NCBI GenBank assembly: GCA_023388495.1
Contig: JAEWGC010000035.1
Coordinates: 28,481 to 92,480, forward strand
Length of the DNA stretch: 64,000 bases
Origin: Bacillota bacterium
GTDB lineage: Bacteria; Bacillota; Clostridia; Tissierellales; Tissierellaceae
Direction of reading: 5' to 3'
Shown: in pieces, positions 10,173 through 19,007 of the stretch
How the letters are laid out: each line of letters starts with the position of its first letter
Numbering within the stretch: the stretch's first letter is position 1
Position numbers and translations under genes: made by a program
Notes under the pieces: model-generated
The model's input: the letters and a program-made list of their open reading frames with translations, nothing else
The model's database searches: none
What the model was told of the DNA's origin: nothing

Positions 10173-10233
10173 GTATGATTATATGGTAAAATAAAAGTAG
10201 TGACCACTATTCTACAAATAGGAAGTGATAAAA

Positions 10234-10623
10234 TTGTATTCAGAGTATTCAATGAAGGTAATAGAACATTTTATGAGTCCAAGGAATGTAGGTAGTATGA
10301 GAGATCCAGATGGAGAAGGTACCTATGGAGACTTAAAATGTGGTGATTCCTTAACTATTTATATTAAAGTAAAGGATAATATAATAACAGATATTAGCTT
10401 TTTAGTATTTGGATGTACAGCATCCATAGCTACAAGCAGTATGATAACAGAAATGGCAAAGGGCAAAACCATAGATGAAGCCCTAAATATAACTGAGAAG
10501 GAGCTTATAGACGCCTTAGATGGACTACCACAGAGCAAGATTCACTGCTCGGTTCTAGGGGTTAAAGGTCTAAGGGCTGCAATAAATAACTACTTGGAGA
10601 GGGGAAAAAATGGCAACATTTGA
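10234..10623 (+). CDS. IscU/NifU-like iron-sulfur cluster scaffold protein
   Basis: The start is chosen at the TTG of 10234 because AGGAAG lies eight bases upstream and the product then begins MYSEYSMKVIEHFMSPRN, the classic NifU/IscU opening. An in-frame GTG at 10225 sits directly on that ribosome site. Cysteines in LKCGD, FGCTAS and HCSVLG are the three conserved cluster ligands. Such scaffolds assemble Fe-S clusters from sulfur delivered by a cysteine desulfurase. No desulfurase is adjacent here, although one lies in the island at 32.5 kb. It overlaps the next gene by 14 bases. Confidence 0.9.
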   Translation: MYSEYSMKVIEHFMSPRNVGSMRDPDGEGTYGDLKCGDSLTIYIKVKDNIITDISFLVFGCTASIATSSMITEMAKGKTIDEALNITEKELIDALDGLPQSKIHCSVLGVKGLRAAINNYLERGKNGNI

Positions 10624-10939
10624 TGATTTTTTAAAACTAGATATAAGAGTTGGAGAAATAATTAAAGCGGAACCATTTCCAAAGGCAAAAAATCCTTCAT
10701 ATAAATTAGTAGTAGACTTTGGTGAAGAAATTGGTATAAAAAATTCTAGCGCTCAAATAACAGAAGTTTATACACCTCAAGAATTAGTAGGTAAACAAGT
10801 GTTAGGAGTTGTTAATTTTCCACCAAGAAATATTGCAGGATTTAAGTCCGAGGTCCTAGTATTGGGAACATATTCGGACGAAGGAGTAGTCCTTATTCAA
10901 CCAGAAAGAAAAGTATCAAAAGGAGATAAACTAGGATAA
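10610..10939 (+). CDS. csaA: CsaA-like tRNA-binding-domain protein
   Basis: The 109-residue protein is one EMAP/Trbp111-type OB fold: it opens with FLKLDIRVGEI, has KLVVDFG in the middle and ends in VSKGDKLG, which matches CsaA. Bacterial CsaA binds tRNA or peptides and was described as a secretion-related chaperone, so its true role is uncertain. It overlaps the scaffold gene by 14 bases and is followed by a terminator, so the two form a short operon. Confidence 0.88.
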   Translation: MATFDDFLKLDIRVGEIIKAEPFPKAKNPSYKLVVDFGEEIGIKNSSAQITEVYTPQELVGKQVLGVVNFPPRNIAGFKSEVLVLGTYSDEGVVLIQPERKVSKGDKLG

Positions 10940-10957
10940 ATTTTATCTATACAAGGC

Positions 10958-10998
10958 CATCTGCCGATTAATATAATTAATTGGTAGATGGTTTTTTT
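10958..10998 (+). terminator. Rho-independent terminator
   Basis: CCATCTGCCGATTAA pairs with TTAATTGGTAGATGG (one wobble), followed by seven T. It closes the scaffold-csaA operon. Confidence 0.88.
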
Positions 10999-11048
10999 AA
11001 ATGATACACTTTAATGTGTATGCAATTTTATATAAGGAGTGTGTGAAT

Positions 11049-12212
11049 ATGAGACCGTCTATAATGGAAGAAGTTGAAGGATTAAGAGGGGTCAATTCAG
11101 TTAAAATTAAGGAAGCCCATGAAGCAGGTAAGAAAGTTGTAGGAATGTATTGTGTATTTTCACCTTCAGAAATAGCTTTAGCAGCAGATGCAATATCAGT
11201 AACATTATGTGGTACAACTCAAGGTCCTATAGAAGACGCAGAAAAGGAATTACCTAGAAACCTATGTCCATTGATAAAATCAAGTTATGGGTTTGCAATT
11301 ACAGATAAATGCCCGTACTTTTATTTCTCAGATGTACTTTTAGCAGAGACTACATGTGATGGAAAGAAGAAAATGTATGAATTAATGGGAAAAATAAAAC
11401 CAATGCATATTATGAATCTACCACAAACTGCAGATGATGAGGATTCATTAGAGTTATGGAAAAAAGAAATGGTTAAGTTTAAGAATTTTCTAGAAGAAAA
11501 ATTTGAAGTTGAAATAACAGATGAAAAACTAAAGGCTGCTATTAAGCTTATGAATAGAGAAAGAGATGCAATGAAGAGATTACATAAGTTAAACATCCAT
11601 AAGCCAGCTCCATTATCAGGAATGGATATGATGTTAGCTCAGTGGCTAAAGGGCTTTAATGTAGATAAGGAAGCAGGAATTAATCTGATTGAAAGATTAA
11701 TAGCTGAAGTAGAAGAAAGAATGGAAAAAGGAATATATGCATTCGATGAAAATGCACCTAGAATATTACTTACAGGATGTCCAATAGGTTCAGGATCAGA
11801 GAAGGTATTAAAGGCATTAGAAGAAGCCGGTGCATCAGTAGTAGCATTAGAAAACTGTACTGGATATAAGGGACTAGATGTTATGGTAGATGAAACTAAA
11901 GATCCTATAACAGCTTTAGCAGAAAAATACCTATCTACTCCTTGTTCTTGTATGACAAATAATAATGGAAGATTAGATTTAATTGGAAGATTAGCTAAGG
12001 AATATGATGTAGATGGAGTTGTAGATTTAACTTGGCAAGCATGCCACACTTATAATATAGAATCATTTACAGTGAAAAAGTTTGTTCAGGAAGAGTTAAA
12101 TCTTCCATTTATCCAAATAGAAACTGACTACTCAGATTCAGATACTGGTCAAGTAAAAGTAAGAGTAGAGGCTTTCTTAGAAACCATAGAAAGACCAGCT
12201 ACTGCACAATAG
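11049..12212 (+). CDS. Double-cubane cluster protein (YjiM-like, 2-hydroxyacyl-CoA dehydratase D family)
   Basis: The start is the ATG at 11049 (ATAAGGAG seven bases before), giving 387 residues; the frame extends upstream without a ribosome site. The protein belongs to the HgdB/FldC dehydratase fold but is a single subunit, as in E. coli YjiM and the double-cubane cluster protein DCCP. Early cysteines at 35, 54, 73, 88 and 103, with later ones in TGCPIG, NCTGY, PCSC and QACH, can supply cluster ligands. The next gene is the matching ATPase activator, the pairing typical of DCCP. DCCP carries an [8Fe-9S] double cubane and reduces small molecules at very low potential. The physiological substrate is unknown. 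Confidence 0.88.
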   Translation: MRPSIMEEVEGLRGVNSVKIKEAHEAGKKVVGMYCVFSPSEIALAADAISVTLCGTTQGPIEDAEKELPRNLCPLIKSSYGFAITDKCPYFYFSDVLLAETTCDGKKKMYELMGKIKPMHIMNLPQTADDEDSLELWKKEMVKFKNFLEEKFEVEITDEKLKAAIKLMNRERDAMKRLHKLNIHKPAPLSGMDMMLAQWLKGFNVDKEAGINLIERLIAEVEERMEKGIYAFDENAPRILLTGCPIGSGSEKVLKALEEAGASVVALENCTGYKGLDVMVDETKDPITALAEKYLSTPCSCMTNNNGRLDLIGRLAKEYDVDGVVDLTWQACHTYNIESFTVKKFVQEELNLPFIQIETDYSDSDTGQVKVRVEAFLETIERPATAQ

Positions 12213-12227
12213 TAGGGGATGATAAAA

Positions 12228-12983
12228 ATGCATTATATTGGTATAGACATAGGATCTACAGCTGCAAAGGTTTCAGTATTTTATGATGATGAATTAATAA
12301 AAAACTTTACTATGCCTACAGGTTGGAGTAGTATAGAAACTTCAAAAACAATCAAGGAAAAATTACAGGAAGACAATATAAGTATAGATGAATCTAAAGT
12401 AATAGCTACTGGATACGGTAGAATATCTGTACCTTATGCAGATAAAACAGTTACAGAAATTACTTGTCATGGCAAAGGTACTCACTATCTATTAAATGAG
12501 GACTGTACAGTAATAGATATAGGAGGGCAGGATACTAAGATAATTACCTTGGATAAAGGAAAGGTAGCTAATTTTACAATGAACGATAAGTGTGCAGCAG
12601 GCACTGGAAGGTTTTTAGAACTGATGGCTAATATTTTAGGAGTAAGCATAGAGGACTTAGGAAATATGGCATTATCTGGTGAAGACATAAATATTACCAG
12701 TATGTGCACAGTATTTGCTGAGTCGGAAGTAATAAGTCTTATAGGCTCTGGAACTAAGAGAGAAAGTATAGCTAGAGGTATAGTAAACTCCATTACTGGA
12801 AGGGTGTATGCTCTTTTACACAAACATGGTGCGACAGATACTATTTTTTTAACAGGGGGATTATGTGATGTAGAATCCTTTACCCAGCTTCTTTCAAAGA
12901 AACTGGGAACACAGGTACAAACAAATTCTTTAGCAAGATATGCAGGATCTATAGGGGCTGCGCTATTGGCTAAGGATATATAG
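12228..12983 (+). CDS. ATP-dependent activator/reductase of the double-cubane protein (YjiL/BadF-BcrAD family)
   Basis: The ATG at 12228 follows AGGGG by nine bases and is preferred to the ATG at 12219, which overlaps that site. The 251-residue protein is an ASKHA-fold ATPase with the phosphate loop DIGSTAAK, a second phosphate loop DIGGQDTK and adenosine loop TGGLC. C122 (in KCAAGTG) and C160 (in MCTVF) are at the positions that bridge one [4Fe-4S] cluster across the dimer in dehydratase activators. It should use ATP hydrolysis to push electrons into the neighbouring double-cubane protein. The gap between the genes is 15 bases, indicating co-transcription. Confidence 0.9.
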   Translation: MHYIGIDIGSTAAKVSVFYDDELIKNFTMPTGWSSIETSKTIKEKLQEDNISIDESKVIATGYGRISVPYADKTVTEITCHGKGTHYLLNEDCTVIDIGGQDTKIITLDKGKVANFTMNDKCAAGTGRFLELMANILGVSIEDLGNMALSGEDINITSMCTVFAESEVISLIGSGTKRESIARGIVNSITGRVYALLHKHGATDTIFLTGGLCDVESFTQLLSKKLGTQVQTNSLARYAGSIGAALLAKDI

Positions 12984-12999
12984 ATAAAAATACCTATGT

Positions 13000-13474
13000 T
13001 TCTTTTAAAGATACTGGACTTTTATCTATAATGGTATATGCAGGAGCCAGCCAGTTTATGGCATTAGATCTTGTAAGGGCAGGGGTATCAGCAGGAAGTA
13101 TAATACTTGCAACTTTTCTATTAAATCTTAGGCATATGATGATGTCCGCATCTTTGGCAGTTGAATTTCAAAATATAAATAAAAGGTTTTTGCCAATAGT
13201 AGCCTTTGGAATTACTGATGAAACATTTTCGGTAATTTCTTTTAATAAAGAGAAGATAAGTTTACCCTTTGTACTTACAATCAATATATTATCCTATACT
13301 TCTTTGAGTATTCTAATTATAAGAGGAATATTAACAGCTACAGATGGAATGAAAATGGCCACTGTTGTAGGTGTTGGAATTTCAGCTATTATATCATATA
13401 TGAAAGGGAATTTAGTCTTGTCGATCTTAGCAGGAATAATATTATCCTTTATAACAATAAATACCCTAGTATAG
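13000..13474 (+). pseudogene. azlC-azlD fusion scar (branched-chain amino acid exporter remnant)
   Basis: The open frame (Met at 13031, 147 residues) begins inside AzlC: VYAGASQFMAL, LLNLRHMMMSASLA and FGITDETF are AzlC motifs normally reached after about 60 residues. After FNKEKISLP the sequence no longer follows AzlC but matches the C-terminal half of the small partner AzlD (LP.., LSY.., GILTATDGM, then a final hydrophobic helix). AzlC and AzlD form an amino acid exporter. The simplest reading is loss of the azlC start plus an internal deletion that joined azlC to azlD. No ribosome site precedes the Met. It could also be a small expressed membrane protein, but that is less likely. Confidence 0.65.
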
Positions 13475-13569
13475 TATAATGATATGTTTATATATTCCTT
13501 TCAAGGGTATATTATCACTAGCAAAGTAAACTATGAAATTGACATATATTATTGAAGGGAGAAAGGATA

Positions 13570-14178
13570 ATGGAAAAAATTAAACTAGCAATAATTTACT
13601 ATAGCTCTACAGGAACAAATTATAAATTAGCCAAAATGGCAGAAAATGGAGCATTGGAAGCAGGAGCAGAGGTTAGAGTTTTAAAGGTACAAGAGTTAGC
13701 ACCAGATGCTGCTATAGACTCAAACCCAGCATGGAGAAGAAATGTAGATGCAACTAAAGATGTACCAGTGGCTACTTCAGAGGACTTAGGCTGGGCAGAT
13801 GCAATAATCTTTTCAATGCCATCTAGATTTGGAAATTTACCATCACAAATGAAACAATTTATAGATATTCAAGGTGGAATGTGGTTCCAAGGAAAGCTCA
13901 CAAATAAAGTTATATCAGCTATGGCATCGGCAGGAAATGTTCATGGAGGGCAAGAAGCTACGATAAAAGCATTATATACATCAATGATGCACTGGGGAGC
14001 AATTATAGTGCCACCAGGATTTACAGATGATTCAATATACAAAGCAGGTGGCAATCCATATGGCACTTCCGTTACTATAGATCAAGAAGGTAATATGATT
14101 GAAGATGTGGAAGATGCAGTAAAACATCAGGCGAAGAGAACTGTAGAAGTAGCTAGTTGGATTAAAAAAGGGAAATAA
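13570..14178 (+). CDS. wrbA: WrbA-like flavodoxin-fold NAD(P)H:quinone oxidoreductase
   Basis: The ATG at 13570 follows GGGAGAAAGGA, giving 202 residues of normal WrbA length. The FMN phosphate loop YYSSTGTNYKLA lies near residue 9, and later segments PSRFGNLPSQMKQFID and SAGNVHGGQE are WrbA hallmarks. WrbA binds FMN as a tetramer and reduces quinones by two electrons, limiting semiquinone stress. It is a single gene with its own terminator. Confidence 0.92.
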   Translation: MEKIKLAIIYYSSTGTNYKLAKMAENGALEAGAEVRVLKVQELAPDAAIDSNPAWRRNVDATKDVPVATSEDLGWADAIIFSMPSRFGNLPSQMKQFIDIQGGMWFQGKLTNKVISAMASAGNVHGGQEATIKALYTSMMHWGAIIVPPGFTDDSIYKAGGNPYGTSVTIDQEGNMIEDVEDAVKHQAKRTVEVASWIKKGK

Positions 14179-14186
14179 AAGGATGA

Positions 14187-14217
14187 AAACTAGGTGGAGA
14201 ACACCTAGTTTTTTTTA
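14187..14217 (+). terminator. Terminator with CTAG-core stem
   Basis: AACTAGGTG pairs with CACCTAGTT around a GAGAA loop, followed by eight T. It is one of several look-alike hairpins in this window. Confidence 0.9.
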
Positions 14218-14266
14218 TGAAATAAATATATAATAGAAGAGGCAATTTATATTAAGGAGGAGAAAT

Positions 14267-15175
14267 ATGCAAGCATCTTTTGTAACACAGCAGGTCGCAG
14301 TATTAGCCTTACTTATGGCTATAGGATATGTAGCAACTAAGAAAAATATAATAAATGAAAGTATATCAAAGGGCATGACCCAAATACTTACGGCAATAGC
14401 ATTACCAGCCCTTATAATTTCATCTTTTAATATAAGATATTCTAAAGATACATTAAGGGGAGTATTATTGATATTTATATATTCTCTAGGAATACATTTT
14501 CTTACCATATTAATAGCTAAGATATTCTTTGTTAAATATCCTAAGGGAAAAAATGTAGTCCTTAGATTTGGTACTATATTCCCTAACTCAGGATTTATGG
14601 GATTACCACTGATATTTGAGTTATTCGGACAGGAAGCAGTGCTTTATGCATCTATATTTACTATTCCATATCATACCTTACAATGGACCTATGGTGAAAG
14701 TATATTATCAAAGGAAAAAGGAGAATCACCAATTAGAAAGATTGCAACAACTCCAGCATTAATTGCAATAATTATCGGTACAATAGTATTTATTCTAAAA
14801 ATAGAGATGCCTTATGTAGTTAGTAAGTCACTTTCAATGCTGTCGTCTCTTACTTCACCTTTATCAATGTTAATATTAGGTGAAAAAATTACAAAGCTAA
14901 AGTTTAAAGAAATAGTTGGAGATAAGGATATATACTATGGTTGTTTCATTAGATTAATAGTATCACCAATTATATCATTAGTTTTACTAAGGATTATAAA
15001 TGCACCTGAACTGCTTACAAATGTTGTGGTTACTATGCAATCCTTGCCAGCGGCTATATTACTTGTGGTATTGACTCAAAAACATGATGGAGAAATAGAG
15101 TTTGCTTCTAAGTTTACGATAATATCTCATATAGTGTCTATATTAACAATACCACTTATTTCAATGTTGTTATAA
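14267..15175 (+). CDS. AEC-family (auxin efflux carrier-like) transporter
   Basis: The 302-residue protein has about ten hydrophobic segments. It carries the PNSGFMGLPL motif in the first half and the PAAILLVVLTQK motif before the last two helices, both typical of bacterial AEC/MleP-like permeases. Members export or import organic anions such as malate or auxin-like acids. The gene ends 12 bases before an M20 amidohydrolase gene, so the pair may move and cleave (or release) an N-acyl amino acid or related compound; that link is inference. AGGAGG precedes the ATG. Confidence 0.88.
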   Translation: MQASFVTQQVAVLALLMAIGYVATKKNIINESISKGMTQILTAIALPALIISSFNIRYSKDTLRGVLLIFIYSLGIHFLTILIAKIFFVKYPKGKNVVLRFGTIFPNSGFMGLPLIFELFGQEAVLYASIFTIPYHTLQWTYGESILSKEKGESPIRKIATTPALIAIIIGTIVFILKIEMPYVVSKSLSMLSSLTSPLSMLILGEKITKLKFKEIVGDKDIYYGCFIRLIVSPIISLVLLRIINAPELLTNVVVTMQSLPAAILLVVLTQKHDGEIEFASKFTIISHIVSILTIPLISMLL

Positions 15176-15187
15176 GGAGTTGAAGAA

Positions 15188-16375
15188 ATGTTTAATATAA
15201 TAGATGAAGTAAAAGGGATAGAAGGAGAAATAATTAATTGGAGAAGAAAACTTCACCAAATACCAGAGGTTGGTTTAAATCTACCAAAGACGACAAAGTT
15301 TATCATGAATGAATTAGATAAAATGAACATAGAATATCATACTCTAGTAAATGGAAATGCTATAGTTGGATTAATAAAAGGCAAAGAAGATGGAAAGACA
15401 ATAGGATTAAGAGCAGATACCGATGCCCTTCCAGTTAGAGAGGAGACAGGCCTAGATTTTGCATCAACTAATGGATGTATGCATGCCTGTGGACATGATG
15501 GTCATACTGCTATTTTACTTGGGGTGGCTAAAATACTTAATGAAAATAGAGACAAATTTAAAGGAAATGTAAAGTTATTGTTTCAACCAGGAGAAGAATA
15601 TCCAGGTGGTGCAAGGCCTATGATAGAAGAAGGTGCTCTTGAAAATCCAAAAGTTGATGGAGTAATGGGGCTACACTTAGGAAGCCTAGGAAAAGGTATT
15701 CCTATGGGAAAGATAGGAGTATCCTATGGGGCTATGATGGCAGCAGTAGATGTAATGCATATAAAAATAAATGGTAAAGGGTCTCACGGTGCATACCCTC
15801 ATCAATCAATAGATCCTATTGTTACAGCCTCAGAAATTGTCTTAGCATTACAGACAATAGTAAGCCGTGAAGTAGATCCAGTGGAGCCAGCAGTGGTATC
15901 TGTCACAAGAATATCTGGAGGATTTAACCATAATATAATTCCAGATTCGGTAGAAATACAAGGGACTATAAGAACAGTAAATGAAAATACTAGGCAGAGA
16001 ATTGCTAAAAGAATAGAAGAGATTATAAAGGGAATAACTATGGCCCACGAGGCAAGCTACGAAATCGATTATGAACATTGCTATCCAGCACTTATAAACT
16101 CAGAAGGGTTTACTAAAGGATTTGTAGAGTCGGCTAAAAAAATAATTCCAGAAGAAGATATAGTGGAAATGAAATCACCTGTAATGGGTGCAGAGGATAT
16201 GTCATTTTTCCTACAGAAAGCTTCAGGTACATTCTTTTACCTAAGTAACCTAGGAAAAATAGACGGTGAGTTCCACCATCATCATAATCCAAAGTTTGAT
16301 ATAGATGAAAAAGAAATGTGGAAGGGCGCAGCACTTATTATACAAGGAACAATAGATTGGTTAAACAAAAACTAG
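15188..16375 (+). CDS. M20-family metallo-amidohydrolase (hippurate/N-acyl-amino acid hydrolase type)
   Basis: The 395-residue enzyme has ADTDALPV, the metal motif HACGHDGHTA and the catalytic/metal segment FQPGEEYPGGA, followed by the lid domain and a C-terminal metal-site stretch FHHHHNPKF. This is the M20D carboxypeptidase/amidohydrolase group, which cleaves N-acyl or peptide bonds with one or two divalent metals. It is cytoplasmic, with no signal. It is transcribed with the AEC transporter, and its stop codon lies inside the terminator stem. Confidence 0.92.
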   Translation: MFNIIDEVKGIEGEIINWRRKLHQIPEVGLNLPKTTKFIMNELDKMNIEYHTLVNGNAIVGLIKGKEDGKTIGLRADTDALPVREETGLDFASTNGCMHACGHDGHTAILLGVAKILNENRDKFKGNVKLLFQPGEEYPGGARPMIEEGALENPKVDGVMGLHLGSLGKGIPMGKIGVSYGAMMAAVDVMHIKINGKGSHGAYPHQSIDPIVTASEIVLALQTIVSREVDPVEPAVVSVTRISGGFNHNIIPDSVEIQGTIRTVNENTRQRIAKRIEEIIKGITMAHEASYEIDYEHCYPALINSEGFTKGFVESAKKIIPEEDIVEMKSPVMGAEDMSFFLQKASGTFFYLSNLGKIDGEFHHHHNPKFDIDEKEMWKGAALIIQGTIDWLNKN

Positions 16376-16394
16376 ACTCGTGTCTAGTTTTTTT
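16370..16394 (+). terminator. Terminator with CTAG-core stem, overlapping a stop codon
   Basis: AACTAGAC pairs with GTCTAGTT around a TCGT loop, followed by seven T in total. The TAG stop of the amidohydrolase gene (16373-16375) is part of the left arm. Confidence 0.85.
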
Positions 16395-16529
16395 GTGTAT
16401 TATGATAGTTTACATTTTATAATGTATATTTCTTTATCTATAGATATTTTTTATATATTTCATACTTTTCATAGATATTACTAATTGGACTTTAGAAAAT
16501 AATAGTGCTACATTTTTAATGATACACAG

Positions 16530-16557
16530 TTTTGTATTGTTGCAAGAGTAGTATAAT
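16530..16557 (+). promoter_or_regulatory. Possible sigma-A promoter of the rhodanese lipoprotein gene
   Basis: A TATAAT box at 16552-16557 lies 26 bases before the ATG, with a TTTTGT element 16 bases upstream of it. The -35 match is weak, so only the -10 box is convincing. Confidence 0.35.
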
Positions 16558-16582
16558 AAGATTATAGGTAGGAGGCTTATCA

Positions 16583-17674
16583 ATGAACAAAAAATTTATT
16601 GCTTTATTACTCGTGGTTGCATTGATGATAACAGTACTTGCAGGATGTAAACAAGAATTAAAGCAATCTGACAATGATCAAGTAAAAGAAGAACCAGTAG
16701 TTAACAAAGAAGACTCACAAAGTGAAGAAGTAGAAGCAGTGGATGTAAGGAAGGTTTTTGTTTCTCCACAATGGGTTAAGAGTGTTATAGATGGAGAACA
16801 AGAGGAATCAAAGAAATATGTGATTTTAGAAGCTTCTTGGGGGAGTGCTAATGATAGTCCTGATTACAATACTGGTCACATACCAGGCGCTATCCATGTT
16901 GATATTGCAAGTATAGAGGGAGAGCCTTACTGGAATATAAAATCTCCAGAAGAAGTAGAACAAGCAATGCTTGACCTTGGAATTACAAAAGATACAGTTG
17001 TTATTCTATATGGCTCAGATGTATCTGGTACTGCTAGAGTAGCTTATGCATATCTTTGGGCTGGAGTAGATAATGTTAAGGTTTTAGATGGAAGCTTAAA
17101 CGCTTGGACAAAGGCAGGATATGAATTAGAAACTACTGCAAATGCTGCAACACCTGCAACAGAATTTGGTGCAAAGGTTCCAGTAAATCCTCAATATTGG
17201 ATGTCAGTAGAAAATGTAGCAAAGAAATTAGAAGAAGACTCAAACTTTAAACTAGTAAGTATTCGTTCTTATAAAGAATTCAATGGTGATACAAGTGGTT
17301 ATTCCTATATAGATAAAGCAGGAGAGCCTAAGGGTGCTGTTTGGGGTAAAGCTGGTAGTGATCCATATCATATGGAAGACTATACCCATGAAGATGGAAC
17401 ATATATTAATATGGATGAAATGAAAGAGCTATGGAAAGATCTTGATTTCACTTTAGATAATGAACTTTCCTTCTATTGTGGAACAGGCTGGCGTGCATCT
17501 ATTCCGTTTTTAATTATGTATGAAAATGGATATACAAATATGAGTATGTTTGATGGTGGATGGTATCAATGGCAAATGAATGATAATCTTCCAGTTCAAG
17601 TGGGAGACCCTGATGCTGGTGAAGCTGTTTATACAACAGTAGGTGACCTTACAAATGATAAGGCAGCAAAATAA
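16583..17674 (+). CDS. Rhodanese-like sulfurtransferase lipoprotein (two domains)
   Basis: The 363-residue protein starts with a lipoprotein signal ending VLAGC, then an acidic linker, then two rhodanese folds (about 50-195 and 205-350). The first carries GHIPGAIHVD but has SDVSGTA at the active-site loop, without cysteine, so it is probably structural. The second has CGTGWRAS, with the catalytic cysteine in a CxxGxR loop. Thiosulfate sulfurtransferases move sulfane sulfur to cyanide or thiols. Here the enzyme is outside the cell, attached to the membrane, which would suit exported sulfur chemistry. The small membrane gene downstream overlaps its end. Confidence 0.9.
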   Translation: MNKKFIALLLVVALMITVLAGCKQELKQSDNDQVKEEPVVNKEDSQSEEVEAVDVRKVFVSPQWVKSVIDGEQEESKKYVILEASWGSANDSPDYNTGHIPGAIHVDIASIEGEPYWNIKSPEEVEQAMLDLGITKDTVVILYGSDVSGTARVAYAYLWAGVDNVKVLDGSLNAWTKAGYELETTANAATPATEFGAKVPVNPQYWMSVENVAKKLEEDSNFKLVSIRSYKEFNGDTSGYSYIDKAGEPKGAVWGKAGSDPYHMEDYTHEDGTYINMDEMKELWKDLDFTLDNELSFYCGTGWRASIPFLIMYENGYTNMSMFDGGWYQWQMNDNLPVQVGDPDAGEAVYTTVGDLTNDKAAK

Positions 17675-18095
17675 AAATAAATATATATGCGTGATTTTCT
17701 ATATTGTTATAGAGGCTTTGGCAATAATTGGGGCTTATGTAACTAATCATTATACCAAAACTCGTATGGGGATGCTTCGGCATGTAGTATATCTTAACGG
17801 TAAATGGGAGAAGTCATTGCCTATTCCAATAATAAAATGGATAGCAATAAGTATCATTATTGCCCTTGTAATTCTCGCATATCTACGTTATCATAAGGAA
17901 AAGGCAAGTTTTAAGGTTAATATGATGGTAATGTTATTGACTATTGCCGTAAGTGGATGGACAGTATATTTTTTGCTTGCTTATAATACAGAAAGAAATC
18001 GTGCATATTATATTATTAGTGTTTGTTTCATACTGGCAACAGTGCTTCAGAATATTATATATCACTGTAGTCATTCGATTAAATTAAAGAATTGA
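17655..18095 (+). CDS. Small four-helix membrane protein of unknown function
   Basis: This protein of about 146 residues has four hydrophobic stretches (near residues 13-30, 58-78, 86-106 and 115-135) and no recognised family. The start is uncertain: ATG at 17655 and an upstream in-frame GTG at 17643 both lie inside the end of the rhodanese gene, and neither has a clear ribosome site. The overlap suggests translation coupled to the sulfurtransferase. The C-terminus ends in a basic cytoplasmic tail. A role as membrane partner of the lipoprotein is only inference. Confidence 0.6.
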   Translation: MIRQQNKNKYICVIFYIVIEALAIIGAYVTNHYTKTRMGMLRHVVYLNGKWEKSLPIPIIKWIAISIIIALVILAYLRYHKEKASFKVNMMVMLLTIAVSGWTVYFLLAYNTERNRAYYIISVCFILATVLQNIIYHCSHSIKLKN

Positions 18096-18130
18096 TTTTA
18101 AATTTTAGATGAGAATTAGTTGATTAAATA

Positions 18131-18156
18131 AAAACTAGGCGAAGGCCTAGTTTTTA
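18131..18156 (+). terminator. Terminator with CTAG-core stem
   Basis: AAAACTAGGC pairs perfectly with GCCTAGTTTT around a GAAG loop. It follows the rhodanese/membrane-protein pair. Confidence 0.88.
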
Positions 18157-18278
18157 GTATATTATCAATTGTTTTTCGTAAAAATTAGGTTGATAACTAT
18201 CGTATTCCTTGAGAATGGTTTTTTCAACGCATGCTTCCAATATGCAATTAGGTTACAATTATAGGAGATATAAATTAA

Positions 18279-18788
18279 CTATTCTTTTATAAGTATCTTT
18301 ATTACCTCTCCAATATATAATGTATGATGGTCAGTATTAGGGTAAATTTTTTCATTAAGTTCTTGGTCTATAAAGGATTCAGATTTATATTCTTGGGCAA
18401 ATAGTTTTCTACAGAAAATTGATATATTTGCTTCTTGGAAATAAGGAACATTATTATCATGTATAACTGTAAGATTAGATTTTTCGATTTTATCCTCATC
18501 CCTTCCAGATTTTGTTCCAAGATAAGATAGTGTTTCTCTAAAACTTTCGTCAAAGAATGTTAATGAAAATGAGTCCGCATTATCTACAAATTCCTTAGTA
18601 TATCTTTGTGGGCGAATAACTATATATGCTACATTTTTATTCCACATTACTCCTAAACCACCCCAAGATGCAGTCATTGTGTTAACTTTCCCATCCTTTT
18701 CAGCAGTAATTAACATCCAATCCTTGCCAATTAGCTTAAATGGACTATAGTGAAACTCTTCGGGTTTAATTTCTTTAAATTTAGTCAT
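18279..18788 (-). CDS. Flavin reductase-like FMN-binding split-barrel protein
   Basis: The start is the ATG at 18788 (GGAGGGATTAAAC before it), giving 169 residues; the frame extends further upstream without a ribosome site. The sequence fits the flavin reductase-like split barrel: TMTASWGGLGVMWNKN, RPQRYTKEFVDN and SFSLTFFDE line the flavin site in relatives. These proteins bind FMN and act as oxidoreductases or as flavin reductases for monooxygenases. A second copy of identical length lies at 25.2-25.7 kb, broken by two stops. This copy appears intact. Confidence 0.9.
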   Translation of the reverse strand: MTKFKEIKPEEFHYSPFKLIGKDWMLITAEKDGKVNTMTASWGGLGVMWNKNVAYIVIRPQRYTKEFVDNADSFSLTFFDESFRETLSYLGTKSGRDEDKIEKSNLTVIHDNNVPYFQEANISIFCRKLFAQEYKSESFIDQELNEKIYPNTDHHTLYIGEVIKILIKE

Positions 18789-19007
18789 GTTTAATCCCTC
18801 CATATTCCTTATTATACATATCATTATATAATAAGAGAGAATAAATTTATAGGTTATTGGTTTAGAGAAATAAAAACGAACTAGATGGAGAACAATAGAA
18901 TAAATTATATCTATATAAAAGAAGAAGATATAACATTTCTCAATTATACAACAAATAGTATGTATACTATAATTTACTTATAGAAATTATAGGAGGAGGT
19001 TTTATTA

